A stretch of 64,000 bases of DNA from Raphanus sativus (Eukaryota > Streptophyta > Magnoliopsida > Brassicales > Brassicaceae), in NCBI RefSeq assembly GCF_000801105.2, contig NC_079514.1:46628515-46692514 (forward strand), written 5' to 3'. Below are positions 23,660-35,132 of this stretch, piece after piece. The notes below the pieces were generated by a model. The model was not told where the DNA came from. It ran no database searches and worked only from the letters and a program-made list of their open reading frames with translations. The position numbers and the translations under genes are program-made. Position 1 is the stretch's first letter; each line of letters opens with the position of its first letter.

Positions 23660-24290
23660 AAAAAGAATTAAGGGCGCGGCTGTTTGTTTCATCATTTGTC
23701 ATTTCCATTCAAATGATTCATTTCTATTTGATTTTGGCGAGAAACGCTTTTTTCTGGTTTTGGCGGCAAAACACGTTTTTGCGGAAAAACGAGATTTTTC
23801 GGTTTTGGCGGAAAAATGCGTTTTTGCGGTTTTTGCGGTTTTTGCTGGAAAATAAGATTTTTTTTTTATTTTGGCGGGAAACGCATTTTTGTAGTTTTGG
23901 CGGGAAAACACATTTTTGCGGGAAAATAATTTTTTTTTGGTTTTGACGGGAAAACGCATTTTTCTGTTTTGGCGGAAAACACATTTTTGCGAGAAAACGA
24001 GATTTTTAGTTTTGGTGGGAAAACGAAATTTTCGGTTTTGGCGGAAAAAATGTTTTTGTGTTTTTGTCAATTTTTACGTAGAACAAAATAATATTATGTT
24101 TAGGTTTATAATTTATGAATTACATTAGGGGCATAATAGACATCATACCATTTTGAATGAACCATCTCCATTCAAATGATCCAAATTGATTCATTTTGAA
24201 TGGACTTTAAAATTAAACCTAGATTTTCAAAAGTCATCCGAATGATCCATTTGAATGAGTTGCACTTTTAGTGTCTAAACAAACAAAACT
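23660..24290. mobile_element. putative MITE carrying the E2F-like array
   Basis: Both sides of the array carry related text: TGTTTGTTTC on the left near 23679 and the inverted AAACAAACA on the right near 24277, plus CCATTCAAATGAT-type words inside each flank. That layout suggests a non-autonomous DNA element of hAT or Harbinger type. The exact ends and target duplication were not resolved. Confidence 0.45.
23735..24066. repeat. tandem array of E2F-like sites (TTTTGGCGGGAAA units)
   Basis: About 330 bp of imperfect units of the form TTTTGGCGGGAAAACGCATT, with spacers of TTTTTGCG. Two units hold an exact TTTTGGCGGGAAA (about 23869 and 23895). Others read TTTTGGCGGAAA, TTTTGGCGGCAAA, TTTTGGCGAGAAA and TTTTGACGGGAAA. 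TTTSGCGGGAAA is the plant E2F/DP consensus. The array has open frames on both strands with lysine/asparagine/phenylalanine-rich translations. These come from the repeat and are not genes. Confidence 0.75.
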
Positions 24291-24500
24291 CTCATCTTCA
24301 TCCAAATGGCTCATCCAGATGGAGAAACAAAAATGCCTTTAAAATGTGTTGATAATTCTTATCATAGATTATCAAACTTTTGCTCATTTATTTTCATAAA
24401 ACAGTTTTGATATTTATGAATATGTTGATATTAAATCTATATATTTAAAATGGATTTAAAACAAAGAGACATTAAAATGCATAGACAGACCAATATGATA

Positions 24501-24738
24501 CTCCCTCCGTTTCAATTATTTGTTGTTGTAGAGAAAATTTTTTATTTTAAAATAAATGTCATTTTCGGTTTTCAATGCAAAATTTATTGATAATATTCTC
24601 TATTCTATTTTTCTATTGGTTGATATATGGTTAAGTGTATTGGTAATAGTGTTTTTATTTTGGAAATATGTAAAATTAAATGTTTTCTTAATCTGTATGT
24701 ATAAGCTTATAACGACAAGTAATATGAAACGGAGGGAG
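24501..24738. mobile_element. Stowaway-like MITE
   Basis: A 238-bp element with inverted ends CTCCCTCCGTTTCAATTA and ATATGAAACGGAGGGAG, flanked by TA at 24499-24500 and 24739-24740. TA target plus CTCCCTCCGTT ends define Tc1/mariner-type Stowaway MITEs. Confidence 0.8.
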
Positions 24739-24767
24739 TACCCGCTAAAATCTGAGAGACGAAAAAT

Positions 24768-25443
24768 TAGGGATGGGCAAAAAAACCGAACCCGAAGAAC
24801 CGAACCGAATCTGATCCGAAAAAGTAGTACCAAATCCGAACCGAAATTAATTAAATATCCGAATGGGTTCAATTTTTTGGTATTTAAAGAACCGAAACCG
24901 AACCCGATCCGAACCAAAATATTTTGGGTACGCGAATGTATCCGAAATAGATTAATATACATATATTAACTATTTGTAGATTGAATGTATATTAAAAAAC
25001 ATCTAAAATATATATAATACTTTTAAATTGTCCAAAATATTTGAAAATATATACAAATAGTCAAAAGTACATGTCTAAATAGTTAAAGTATACTCAAAAC
25101 ACCAAAAATACATAAAATATGTATTGATTTTTTATCCCAATATCCAAATCAAACCAATTTATATGTTAAGTTTTGGTACTTTGACACATGTTATTGAAAT
25201 TTATATGTAATATATTATTTTGTTTATTAATATTGAGAAGTTTAAAGTATATAATGAATTTTAAAATTTTGAAAATAATTTAAACGGGTTATCCGAACTC
25301 GAACCGAACCCGCAAGGATCCGAACCGAATTCGAACCGAAATTTAGAAATACCCGAATAGGGTTGAAATCTTTGACCCCGAAAACCCGAAATCCGAATAG
25401 ACCCGAACCGAAATCCGAACGGGTATCCGAATGCCCACCCCCA
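24768..25443. mobile_element. hAT-type MITE, copy 1
   Basis: A 676-bp element with a perfect 8-bp target duplication CGAAAAAT (24760-24767 and 25444-25451). Ends are TAGGGATGGGC and GCCCACCCCCA. The subterminal arms are rich in AACCGAACCCGAAAT-type text, and the middle is AT-rich. An 8-bp target and TAGGG...-type ends indicate a hAT superfamily origin. It encodes nothing. Confidence 0.85.
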
Positions 25444-25482
25444 CGAAAAATGTGTTGGAACCTGAAATATTTTAATTTTTAC

Positions 25483-25542
25483 GGCCAACTCTCCAGTTAT
25501 TGTGATAACTTTTATGGCCAATTCTCCAGTATTGTGATAACT
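25483..25542. repeat. short tandem duplication downstream of ABCG18
   Basis: Two near-identical copies of about 28 bp, GGCCAACTCTCCAGTTATTG and GGCCAATTCTCCAGTATTG, each followed by TGATAACT, in the 3' flank of ABCG18. Confidence 0.6.
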
Positions 25543-25692
25543 GAAACTGAAAGAGAAATATACGTTTGATAATATTCCCAAAAGGACACAAAGATGAACA
25601 ACTATAAATGTTACAACAACAACAGCAACAACAACGAAAAGACTTGGAAACTTGTAGCCAATAGAAGTTTGCTTTGTGTTTGTGGAATTCCT

Positions 25693-27792
25693 TCACGTCC
25701 TCTTATTCTTGCTTCCAAACAACAAGGACAAGTAAAACAAGATCCTAAAGAAGATACCCCAAGCAAACGTAATCCACAAGCAATCCCATTTGCTCAACTG
25801 AGATATACCTTGCTGCAAAAGCAAGTCAGGCCCTGTTCTCAAGCATGTGGACTCTGTTATCTTCGTTCCTAAAGAGTTACCCAGTGTATCAAACATCTTA
25901 ACCTTTATCGCATCAGGCACTTTGGCCAAAAGCGTACCATCAAATACTTGAACTCCTCTTACAAAACAACGGGATGGGTCATCAAACTCATTGATCAAGA
26001 CAGCTTCATAAGGATACTTCATCAATGAGATGTAATGAAACCATATCCAGTAACTCGGTATCCGATCACGGTTAATGAAGAATCCACCCATCAGTAGACA
26101 GTATGAAAGATAGGAAATAGTGACCATGAAACATATCATGACAGTCGGAATAAGACCGGATACGAAGGTAACGAAAGATGATCCAGACCAAAGGGCTCCG
26201 TAGATAATGAGGCAGTAATACAAGAAGCTCTCTAATCCCCCGCTTAAACCAACTGTCCAGAACGTGGTAGCAGCAAATACAATGGAGAGAGCGAGTAGCT
26301 GAGGCAGAGACACGAGAACGTGAGAGATAACGTATGAGTATGTCCTGTATGCATTGTGCGTTGTCTCTCTCAAGAAAATGTAACGTTCATGGATAAATAC
26401 AGGGATGTTGTCTGCACAGGTGTAGAACATTGTGGATATGGAGAATGAAAAGAAAGCCATTCTCTCCTGTGCACCTCGTGGAGTGTTGTCTAGCCTCCAA
26501 TAAATAGTAGCTAAGATAAGACCAGTCACCAGGACCGTAGCGAGCCGTGATATAATGATCTCGGGGGTGCGGGACCAGTTTTTTATGTAACGTTTGGATA
26601 ATATATATGTCTCGACCAATGGCGTGTTTGCGTATGATACTGTCTCCATTGAGATGGGGTTGGAGCTGGTCGAGCCGGACACTAGTTTGCCCCTTGAAAC
26701 ACTTGTAGTGATGGATTCTTTTAGAGATAAGGCTTTGTAAGGAGTGGTCATTGGCGTGGCTCGAGGAGATTGGTTCTGTTGCCACTTCTCGTTGAACTCT
26801 ACTAACTCTTTGGTCCCTTGGGTGGATCCTTCTAGTTCTCGGACTAGGTCAAGCGCAAACTCTGTGACGTTCCCTTTCCCCGGGACTGGATGTCCGAAAT
26901 CAGACAAGAACTGAGGAAGGCTTGTCGGAGATCCACTGAACACACTATTGCCGCGTGATAAGATGATAAGACGATCAAGCAAGTCTATGATACGAGCGCT
27001 AGGTTGATGTATCGACATAATTACCATACTGCCACTACGAGCGATACGTTTAAGAACCTGCACCACCATAAACGCGTTGGTGGAGTCCAACCCCGAAGTA
27101 GGTTCGTCGAGGAACAAGACGATAGGGTCGTGGATGATGTCGATGCCGATCGACACGCGCCGCTTCTCTCCGCCGGAGACTCCACGGTGTCCTTCGTTTC
27201 CTATTATTGTATCCGCCGCGTTTCTGAGCCCTAACTGGTCTATTAGGGCTTCAACACGCTCCATTTTCTTGGACTTGGACAAGCTTCTCGGGAGACGAAA
27301 CTCTGAAGCGAACATAAGTGTTTCTTTGACGGTGAGCATCGGAAACAAGAGATCGTCTTGCATGACGTATGCTGATATCACTCTTAGGAGTTGACTTTTC
27401 AAAACTTTCTCTCCGTTTAGCGTTACCGTGCCTCTCAAGCTACTCACACGTCCGGCCAGTGCGTCGATCAACGTTGACTTACCGGCTCCGCTTGCGCCGA
27501 GAACGGCTAGGATATCACCGTCGCAGACCTCGCCGGAAACATCGTTGAGTAGAGTTTTCACGGAGCCGGCCTTTCCCCGGATATCGTAACAGAGGTTGTT
27601 GAAGGATAAGAGATACGGCACAGGTCTTGTTTCAGGGGAAGTGAGATCCAATATGTGATGAGCCAAAGCATCTTCGCAGGAGTCTTTCTTCCCGTCACCG
27701 TCTTCGAGATCTTTCAGCAGTTCGCCGAGTGTTGGTGACTCGCAGCAGCAGTCAAGAGAGATTTCTTGGGATTCCGCTGCAACACGTGGCAT
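25693..27792 (-). CDS. ABCG18: ABCG half-transporter, ABCG18 orthologue
   Basis: An intact intronless frame of 699 residues, close to the Arabidopsis length (708, from memory). Motifs: Walker A GASGAGKST 99-107, signature VSGGE 205-209, Walker B IVLFLDE 224-230, H-loop H262. Six membrane segments follow from about residue 415, ending GSKNKRT. The N-terminus MPRVAAESQEISLD with SPTLGELLKDLED matches the ABCG18/19 type. An unusual feature is [13 protein letters not shown] where the paralogues have [17 protein letters not shown]17 and 18 are described as abscisic-acid importers. A 92-bp tract (27236-27327) is identical to ABCG19, suggesting gene conversion. Confidence 0.9.
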   Translation of the reverse strand: MPRVAAESQEISLDCCCESPTLGELLKDLEDGDGKKDSCEDALAHHILDLTSPETRPVPYLLSFNNLCYDIRGKAGSVKTLLNDVSGEVCDGDILAVLGASGAGKSTLIDALAGRVSSLRGTVTLNGEKVLKSQLLRVISAYVMQDDLLFPMLTVKETLMFASEFRLPRSLSKSKKMERVEALIDQLGLRNAADTIIGNEGHRGVSGGEKRRVSIGIDIIHDPIVLFLDEPTSGLDSTNAFMVVQVLKRIARSGSMVIMSIHQPSARIIDLLDRLIILSRGNSVFSGSPTSLPQFLSDFGHPVPGKGNVTEFALDLVRELEGSTQGTKELVEFNEKWQQNQSPRATPMTTPYKALSLKESITTSVSRGKLVSGSTSSNPISMETVSYANTPLVETYILSKRYIKNWSRTPEIIISRLATVLVTGLILATIYWRLDNTPRGAQERMAFFSFSISTMFYTCADNIPVFIHERYIFLRETTHNAYRTYSYVISHVLVSLPQLLALSIVFAATTFWTVGLSGGLESFLYYCLIIYGALWSGSSFVTFVSGLIPTVMICFMVTISYLSYCLLMGGFFINRDRIPSYWIWFHYISLMKYPYEAVLINEFDDPSRCFVRGVQVFDGTLLAKVPDAIKVKMFDTLGNSLGTKITESTCLRTGPDLLLQQGISQLSKWDCLWITFAWGIFFRILFYLSLLFGSKNKRT

Positions 27793-28368
27793 CTTGACAG
27801 CGAAGCTAACGGCGATTAATTGGAGATGAAGCTACCCGTGATGAATCAGTGTGCATGTGGGAATTCTGACTAAATCATAAACATCTATTTTTTAAAAAAA
27901 ATAATAAACATCTTTTATAAAGTAACATGCATAAGAAATATTTCTTCAAAAAAAAAAAACATGCATAAGAAATATGGATTCAATTTTCTATATAAGAGTT
28001 TGAAACTAGTTACTTCAAATTACATATAAATTTACAAATAAGCTATATACAAAGAACATTAAAAACCTATATATTTTTTAACTGGACAATAAAGTATTGT
28101 AAAGATCATGAACAATAAAATGAAAGTAGAACTGGTATATTACTAAACTTATGAAATGGTGAACTTACGTGTTAAATTTTCACTATCTTCTCTCCGGAGC
28201 TTGAAACATATCTGCAGTTCAGTTTTTGTTTGGTATGATCATTGATAGCTCTCTATTTCTCCTATTTAAAGGGAACAGAAAACTCACTGTTTTTTTAATA
28301 TTTTTAATTTTGAATTAGATTAAATAAATTAAAAAACGCAATAAGAAACTTGTATCTTTAGCTAGTAA
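27793..28368. other. ABCG18 promoter region
   Basis: Upstream DNA of ABCG18. AACATGCATAAGAAATAT occurs twice, near 27924 and 27959. A weak TATA-like CCTTTAAATAGG on the minus strand lies at about 28261-28272. No gene is seen. Confidence 0.4.
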
Positions 28369-29390
28369 AAGCATCTTTATCGTGCATACCCACCAGTGGC
28401 GGAGCCAGATATTTTTTTTAGCGGGATCATTTAAAAAAAAAACAAAACTGAATTTAAAATAACTTTCATGTTTTATAAATTAAATAAAATATTTTACTTT
28501 ATATTCTTACAAAAATAAATTTTAAAATTTTAGTTAAAAATAAATTTTTAAAAACAAAATTAAATTTAAAATATTTTTCATGTTTTATAAATTAAATAAA
28601 AAATTTACTTTATATGCTTACAAAAATTACTTTTAAATTTTTAGTTAAAAATAATTTTTAGAAATTGATGCGTTAAAAAATAAAATTAAACTATAAATAT
28701 AAATGTTAAATTTATCTGTGAGTTTACATTATATTTATTTACTTTAACAGAAAATAAAAGATTATCTGTAGAAATTAATGTATACTGGAAAACAACTAAT
28801 GTAAACATGTAAACATGTTTAACCCTTTTTTAGTTTCAGTGAACAATAGAAAATGGAAACATTACACATGCAAAAAGAAAACAAACCATCAATTACTAAT
28901 AATTAATGAAAATTCATAAAATGGTGAATTTTGTTTATTATATAAATTGGAGTCATCTAAAATTAAGTCCAACGTCAATAACTAGCCCAAAACTAAACCC
29001 AAAATGATTTTATGATTTGGTTTTGTTTTTGTCTCAAGTTTTTTTTTTCATTTGTGGGGTCATCTGAATTATTTTATTGGGGTCAACAAATAATTTTAAT
29101 AAACAAAACACAAATTTTAAAAATGAGTGGAGTCAGCTAACTCCCATTGTACTAGCTCCACCCCTGATACCCACTTGGGTTTCTTTTTTTTTTGTCCGAT
29201 TTTTAAAAAATAAAATAAAATGCACCAATCGTGGGCTGCTACGTGTCGGTGGGGCCCATGCATAGTCCCAAAACCCACAACAAACATTTTTTCCTTCGCA
29301 ACTTGTGGAGTATGTTTCTTCTTTTTTGTGGAGCACACAACCTACTTTTTTCACCAAAAATCTTCCAAGAAACTTGCAATAAAGATGTCC
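28369..29390. mobile_element. Tourist-like MITE split by a hAT MITE
   Basis: The outer ends AAGCATCTTTAT and ATAAAGATGTCC are inverted and flanked by TAA (28366-28368 and 29391-29393), as for PIF/Harbinger MITEs. The element is about 250 bp plus an insertion of 773 bp and its 8-bp duplication at 28394-29174. Confidence 0.65.
28394..29166. mobile_element. hAT-type MITE with GGCGGAGCC ends
   Basis: A 773-bp element from CAGTGGCGGAGCCAG to CTAGCTCCACCCCTG, with a perfect 8-bp target duplication ATACCCAC (28386-28393 and 29167-29174). It is non-coding and AT-rich inside, and related to 49457-50002. The target length points to hAT. Confidence 0.85.
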
Positions 29391-29810
29391 TAAGAACACT
29401 TGTGAAGAAACCTATTTGAGGTTCTTAAAGAGCAAAAATGCTAATAATTTTAATACCAATTCAATTGTTCATTTAAGTTTTATTTTTCTTTTTAGTTTGT
29501 TCAAATGATAAAAGAACACGTCGACATAAATCTTCTGGAAGATTTCTTGTAGGATAAGTTTTTACTCAAACGTTTTCCTTTTTTATCTCTCCATTACTTT
29601 TATTCTTTAATAGTTAAGATATTCATAAAAACTGATTCTTGAAAGTGCTCTAAAAGTATGCCTAATGACAATACCTCACTTAGTGTTTTTGGTGCAAATA
29701 TTAAAATTTATATCAAAGTTTTTTTTATATGAGTTGTGGCAAGTCACTTAATGGTGCCGCAGAAGTAAAGAAACAAGACTAAATAAGATGATTGAGAGAG
29801 AAATAAACTT
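29391..29810. other. intergenic DNA
   Basis: AT-rich DNA between the nested MITEs and the LINE relic. Nothing recognised. Confidence 0.4.
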
Positions 29811-32800
29811 GCAGCAGAGATCGATGACTGCTAGACAAAGATGGGTAGGAGATGAGGCGATCCCTTGGGAGACGGTCTACTTGCGCAACCACACCTGCTT
29901 CAGAGATAGAGGATTCTGAAAATATCTGGTAGTTTCACTCCCTCCATACACAGTAAACAACAATTTGCATTAGCAGTTTAAAACTACCGATAGACCAGTA
30001 GAAGATACTACTTGTTCAATGAAGCAACCTAGTACGTAAGGACAGCAAAATAAATATGAAAGTAATACGAATAGGAAAATTGGATCTTCTGCAGTATTGA
30101 TCGCATATCGCAACAGCAAATGGACAAAAGAAGAATAGGGTTTCGTCAGATTCAAGACATGAACCGCAAAGCACACATTGCAGTGACATTGTCATACCCC
30201 AAGAAGCTAAGCTGTCCACTGTAGGGAGCCTGCACAAGATTGCCATCCATGAGACAAATGAAAAATTTGGTATCTATTCTTTAAACCAAATCAAACTTGA
30301 CCAAAGAACTTCATGAGCCCTTTCTCTAGTAGAGTTCCATGTAGCTTCAGATGAGAATTTAAAAAAAAAAGTAGCATGCATCATTACGCCAAAGGAACAC
30401 ATCATTTCCACGCTGAAGAGAAGGGGGGTGCCATAGTCGCTAACAAAATGTGAAGTATCTCAGCAAACTCTGATCTGGCTGGTGGAAGCTGCCACTCTTC
30501 TTCCGATACAGCTGCACTCGCAGATGCATAAGAAACAATGTGTAGATCACGCAGTTTTCTTTTCCCAAAAGCTTCAATTAAATGTCAAAGATCCGTCCAG
30601 TAATCATTCTAAGATCTTGCAGTTCTATCATTGCCGATGCTACACCTTAGACACTCTACATCAGCTTCCCTTATCTTTATCATACTCCTAACAGTTGGAG
30701 AAAAAATCTGAGCATTAGGAATGACCCAATAGCTCTGCCTTGCAAAGATTTTAGAGTGGAGCCCAGCGACCCATAATAATCCCGATCCTGAGAAAAAGTT
30801 CCAATTTTTTTTGTCAAATTCGAAAACTTTTTGCAACTCTTCCAGTCTTCTAATACCAAACCATCCCTCTTTCTTCGGCTTACTTATGCTTTCCCAGCTA
30901 ACTCTAGTTCCTACAGCCGAACTTGTGATATTTTCGCCAAAATTTTCTCATAGAATCTCCTAGGCAGAGCAAACACTGAACTCTAAATTTACCATCCCGT
31001 ACACCTCTGATACCACCAATGTGATTTTATCCGCAAAAACAGAGTCTTCAAAGTCAATGAATTTAGTTAAGACGTGATTTTTTCTAGAAAAAACTGGAGC
31101 GTTCCATACTGATCCTGCTTGGATTCAAGGGGAGACCTAAGTACCTGATCGGAAATGTGCCAATTTTAAATCCAGGAAGATCACTAATAACTGAAGCTGC
31201 AGTTGTGTTGAATCCTCCAAAAAATATTTCTGACTTCGCAGCATTCATGTCCAACCCCGACTACAACTTAAACTCCATGAGCACGTTCCTTACACCCCTT
31301 AAAGAGCTTCTGGATCCATTAGTGAAAATGAGCAGATCAACTGCAAACAGTAGATGCATGATTCTCGGATCATCACACTGAGGGTGACGACTAACTTCAC
31401 CAGCATCGACTACCTTCTCAAGTAGTCTAGACAGAACCTCCATAACCAAGATGAAAAGATAGGGTGATATAGTTTTTCTTTAACTCACCATTTAATGAAA
31501 CTTAGAACATCAGTGAACTAATACACTCTATTATCCAAGTGATGAATATATGAGAGAATTCTGAGTGTTGAGCAGTTTAGAATGAAGTCCCAAAATATAG
31601 TGTCAAACGCTTTCCTAATGTCAACCTTGAGCATACAGCTCATAGGAAATGATGCTGAGTTGTATCTCTTTATGAGCTCCGAAGCAAGCAGTACATTTTC
31701 TTCCAAATTTCTGCAATTGAGAAGTGCAGCTTGATTCCTACTGACACATGTTTGCATGACTGGCTTCGGTCTCTTAGCCAAGATTTTTGTAATCACCTTA
31801 TACAGCAAAAATCAACTTATAAGTATGAAATCACCCAACTACAAGTTACACCTGTCTTAGGAATATGGCAAATGTTAGTTGTGTTCATATCCTTGAGCAT
31901 CCGACCATTTTGAAAGAATTCCATTATGGCAGAAACAACATCATTACCAACTGTGTCCCATGAAACTCTAAGAATTTCCACTGGATATCCATCAGGTCCG
32001 AGACTTTTATTCATTGGCATTGATTTAATGGTACATATAATCTCAACAGGTACACATTTTTTCTCAAGTACGTGAACTGCATCTCTGAGCATCTGAAGGG
32101 CAAGACTTCCCGAAGTGATTCCACTGCAATAAGCAACAAAGTGAGCTTTTATTTCAGTGATTGTTTCCAAGAAACGGTCATCTTCATCTCTAATATAGTG
32201 AATGTGATTCCTTGAGCTATGTTGGATAGCAGTTTTATGGTGGAAACCAGTGTTCATGTCTCCTACATCTTTCCAACAAACTCTTGATCTCTGCCTAAAG
32301 AACTTATGCATGAATTTAGTAACATATTCAGCTTCCTTCTTTCACATTACTCTTTCGCAACAATAAGAGAATCAGGCATGGTAAGCACTTTGCGTTGGAG
32401 TAAAGTCACTTTCCAAGATTGCTCCTTCACCCTCTCATAAATACCATTGTAATGTCTTTTGTTAACTCTTCTCAACTCCTTCTTTAACAGTTTCAAGGAT
32501 CTGCACCAATTTGAACTGATCAGTTCCAACAATAGAACCGAGCTATACTCCAGATGATGCACAGTATGATGGTAGAACTTAAAAATGCTTAGGTCCCATA
32601 CGTCTCAAGAGGGTAATCTGACAAAGCAGGGAGAATGATCAGATTGATGCGGCTCCATAAACTCTGCATGGAACTGTGATTCCCAAGATTAATTTATAAG
32701 AATATGGTCGATACAGTTAGATATTGGATCAAGGTCATTGTTATTCTACCATGAAAACTGAGAGCATATGCTTTGAGCCTAAAAAATGCAGCTTCCTGAA

Positions 32801-34930
32801 GTGTATAGTTCATATCATTCATATGAGCTGAATCTCCACCACTTGTGAAGGGTGTCCAGAGTGATGTTGAAGTCTAATTATTTGATTAAAATCCCGTATA
32901 ACTGACCATGGATTATCACTCAATGCTTGTGTATCATGAATAATAACAAGATCCTCCTACAAAGCCTCACGATCTGTCACAATGTTCAGCCATAGACAAA
33001 AGTGACAATAATATTAATATTCTCCATCATAATATATATACCGCAGGTAATTGCCTGCTCTGATGCCTTATAACCAAACAATGAAACTGGAGGATCCCAC
33101 ATGACAACAATTCGACATGCGTCATGGTGATCATAATTCCAAAAAAAAACTTCCAACCCTAGGGATTGCATTCAGAAAATGACGCTCATTGCTCCTTTTA
33201 ATATGTGTCTCCAATGACGCTTTGAAAATAGGTCTATAAATATTAATCCAGCCTTTTACCATACTGTAGAATCTGATACTTTTCAGTCCTCTAACGTTCC
33301 ACGCAAAATACATTGATATTTATTTTTATTGGGGGTGTGTGATCTTTCGCCACTCTTCCTTCTATCAACAAGGAAGGAAAGAGTTTTTTTTACTGTCTTA
33401 TTGCTTTCGTCAGTAGCTACCTTATCCAATGGAAGATACCTGTCAACAATAGCTTCTCGATAATTTGGTGCTTCTGTGACTCTCTGACTAGGAATTTCCC
33501 GAGCAGCATTCTCAACTTATTTCCCGATTACTTCATCATGGGAAGCTAAAAAGGACACCATAGACCGAATCTGCTTGGCTTTTAGCAGTCTCAATTTTAA
33601 TAGACAATATTTTTTATATCAGATGAAGGAGATTGCAGAACCTCTCCTTCCTCCAAATCTAATGTTTTCTGCTGTTCTCAGATACATGTCGAGTGACATT
33701 ACGGGGAGGATGTCTAGTTCTTCCATGTCTGAATATGTTCTTGTTATTGTTTCCACTATCCAGAATACTAACTAATCTTTAACGAGACAAAGAGATAGAC
33801 CGTTGCAACCTACTTATCCCGCTGGTGACCGAATTTTCCACACCATTTACACTTTATTGGCAACCAAAGATACATGACTAATATAGTGATACCTCATTTT
33901 TCTTACCATTGGAGAACCCAAAAATAGTCTTTCTTGGCAGAACTTTGTAAGATTAACAACTTAGAAATTCTCCTTTCTCTCCGTTTCTGGAGCTAGTGAG
34001 ACATGTTTCTCCACCATTGTTACAATCCTACTGAGGCTATCCTTATTGAAGAGAAGATAAGGGACATTCCTGAGTTCCATAGGAGCCACCACACTTATGA
34101 TATGAGCCTTTTATGGAGTGGAGTCTGGAGACTGTGGTGCACAAACATAGGATACTCAGCAACATTCCAGCAGGTTTTTGCGAACATGGATTCCTTGTTT
34201 TCGCATTAGTAACTCTCATAAGATATGCACACTCTCCAATGTTATGAACAAAAATTCTTGGACCAACTCTTGCGCATATAGCGTTGACTACTTCAATAAT
34301 ACGACCCATTTCTGGGAATTCTCCGTGAAACCTTGTGTAGATGAATTCACAGAATTCTTCATTTGCAGTCATGATATTATCGTTCAGAATTAAGACAAAG
34401 GGAACACGAAATTTTCTTTGTTGGCGTACCAAGTTCCTCCAACTGAGCCGAAACCTTAAGGAAATTTGCATAATTTTTAACTTATTGTGATTGACAAATT
34501 AAGGGCACCTATAACATGACTGAGTAGATTCAGCAGATGGAGCTGCTCAAGCGCTTGCCTCCTCACCATTAGTGGGTGTTGTGACTTGCTCAGGCATCGG
34601 TGGAATTGGAATCAGGATACCCGATGTAAAGGGAGCCAACATCATAGACGAACCATGAGCATATCTAGATTGATTTCCTTCAGCAAAGATATCCTTCGCT
34701 GAAGAATCAATAGTCTTTATCACCTCCGTGGCAAATACAACGGCAGCGCACGAAGCACCGACGAGACACGACAAACGGAAACAGAGGACTTTAATGTACA
34801 TGTAAGACAAGCCATTTTGGTGGAGCCTCAAAGAATGTTATGATGTTTCTTTTTAAGAGCATTCGAGAAGAGAATAAAAAGAGAGGAGAAGGGTTTTCGC
34901 CGGAGCGGCGTGGTACCGATCGACGACGGT
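29810..34930 (-). pseudogene. decayed LINE (L1-like), minus strand
   Basis: Ordered fragments of one LINE in shifting frames. From its 5' end: an ORF1/gag part with EEFCEFIYTRFHGEFPEMGR (34043-34471), a zinc knuckle CKWCGKFGH with a stop at the last cysteine (about 33811-33857), the endonuclease start WNVRGLKS...LETHI (33131-33313) and ITCGIYIMMENINIIVTFVY (32986-33171). Then come the reverse transcriptase, with NKSLGPDGYPVEIL (31817-32311) and KVDIRKAFDTIFWDF (31518-31808), and the zf-RVT end SLQCVLCGS...FFFCPFAVAI (30016-30246). The RT active site FADD reads FAVD near 31261-31449, losing a catalytic aspartate. Many stops and frameshifts make it dead. Both limits are approximate and no poly(A) end or target duplication was found. 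Confidence 0.8.
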
Positions 34931-35132
34931 GATAAAGGTTTTGAACTTTTATTGTCTATTGCATTTTATCGAGGAGATAAAAAAACAGAGAATATAAGAA
35001 TAAGAATCTACATGAGTCTCTTAACACATCAAAATATTATTTTTAAAACAAACTAAATTACCTTATTAATTTCTCTCTCTTTCTCTCTGCTATTTTTCTA
35101 TTATCTTTTATTTGTAAAAAAACTGGATTAGA

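Noticed and set aside
23652..24128. Several overlapping open frames on both strands (lysine/asparagine/phenylalanine-rich)
   Set aside because: They come from the period of the TTTTGGCGGGAAA array and show no domain; the array also lacks the fixed repeats and unique spacers of a CRISPR.
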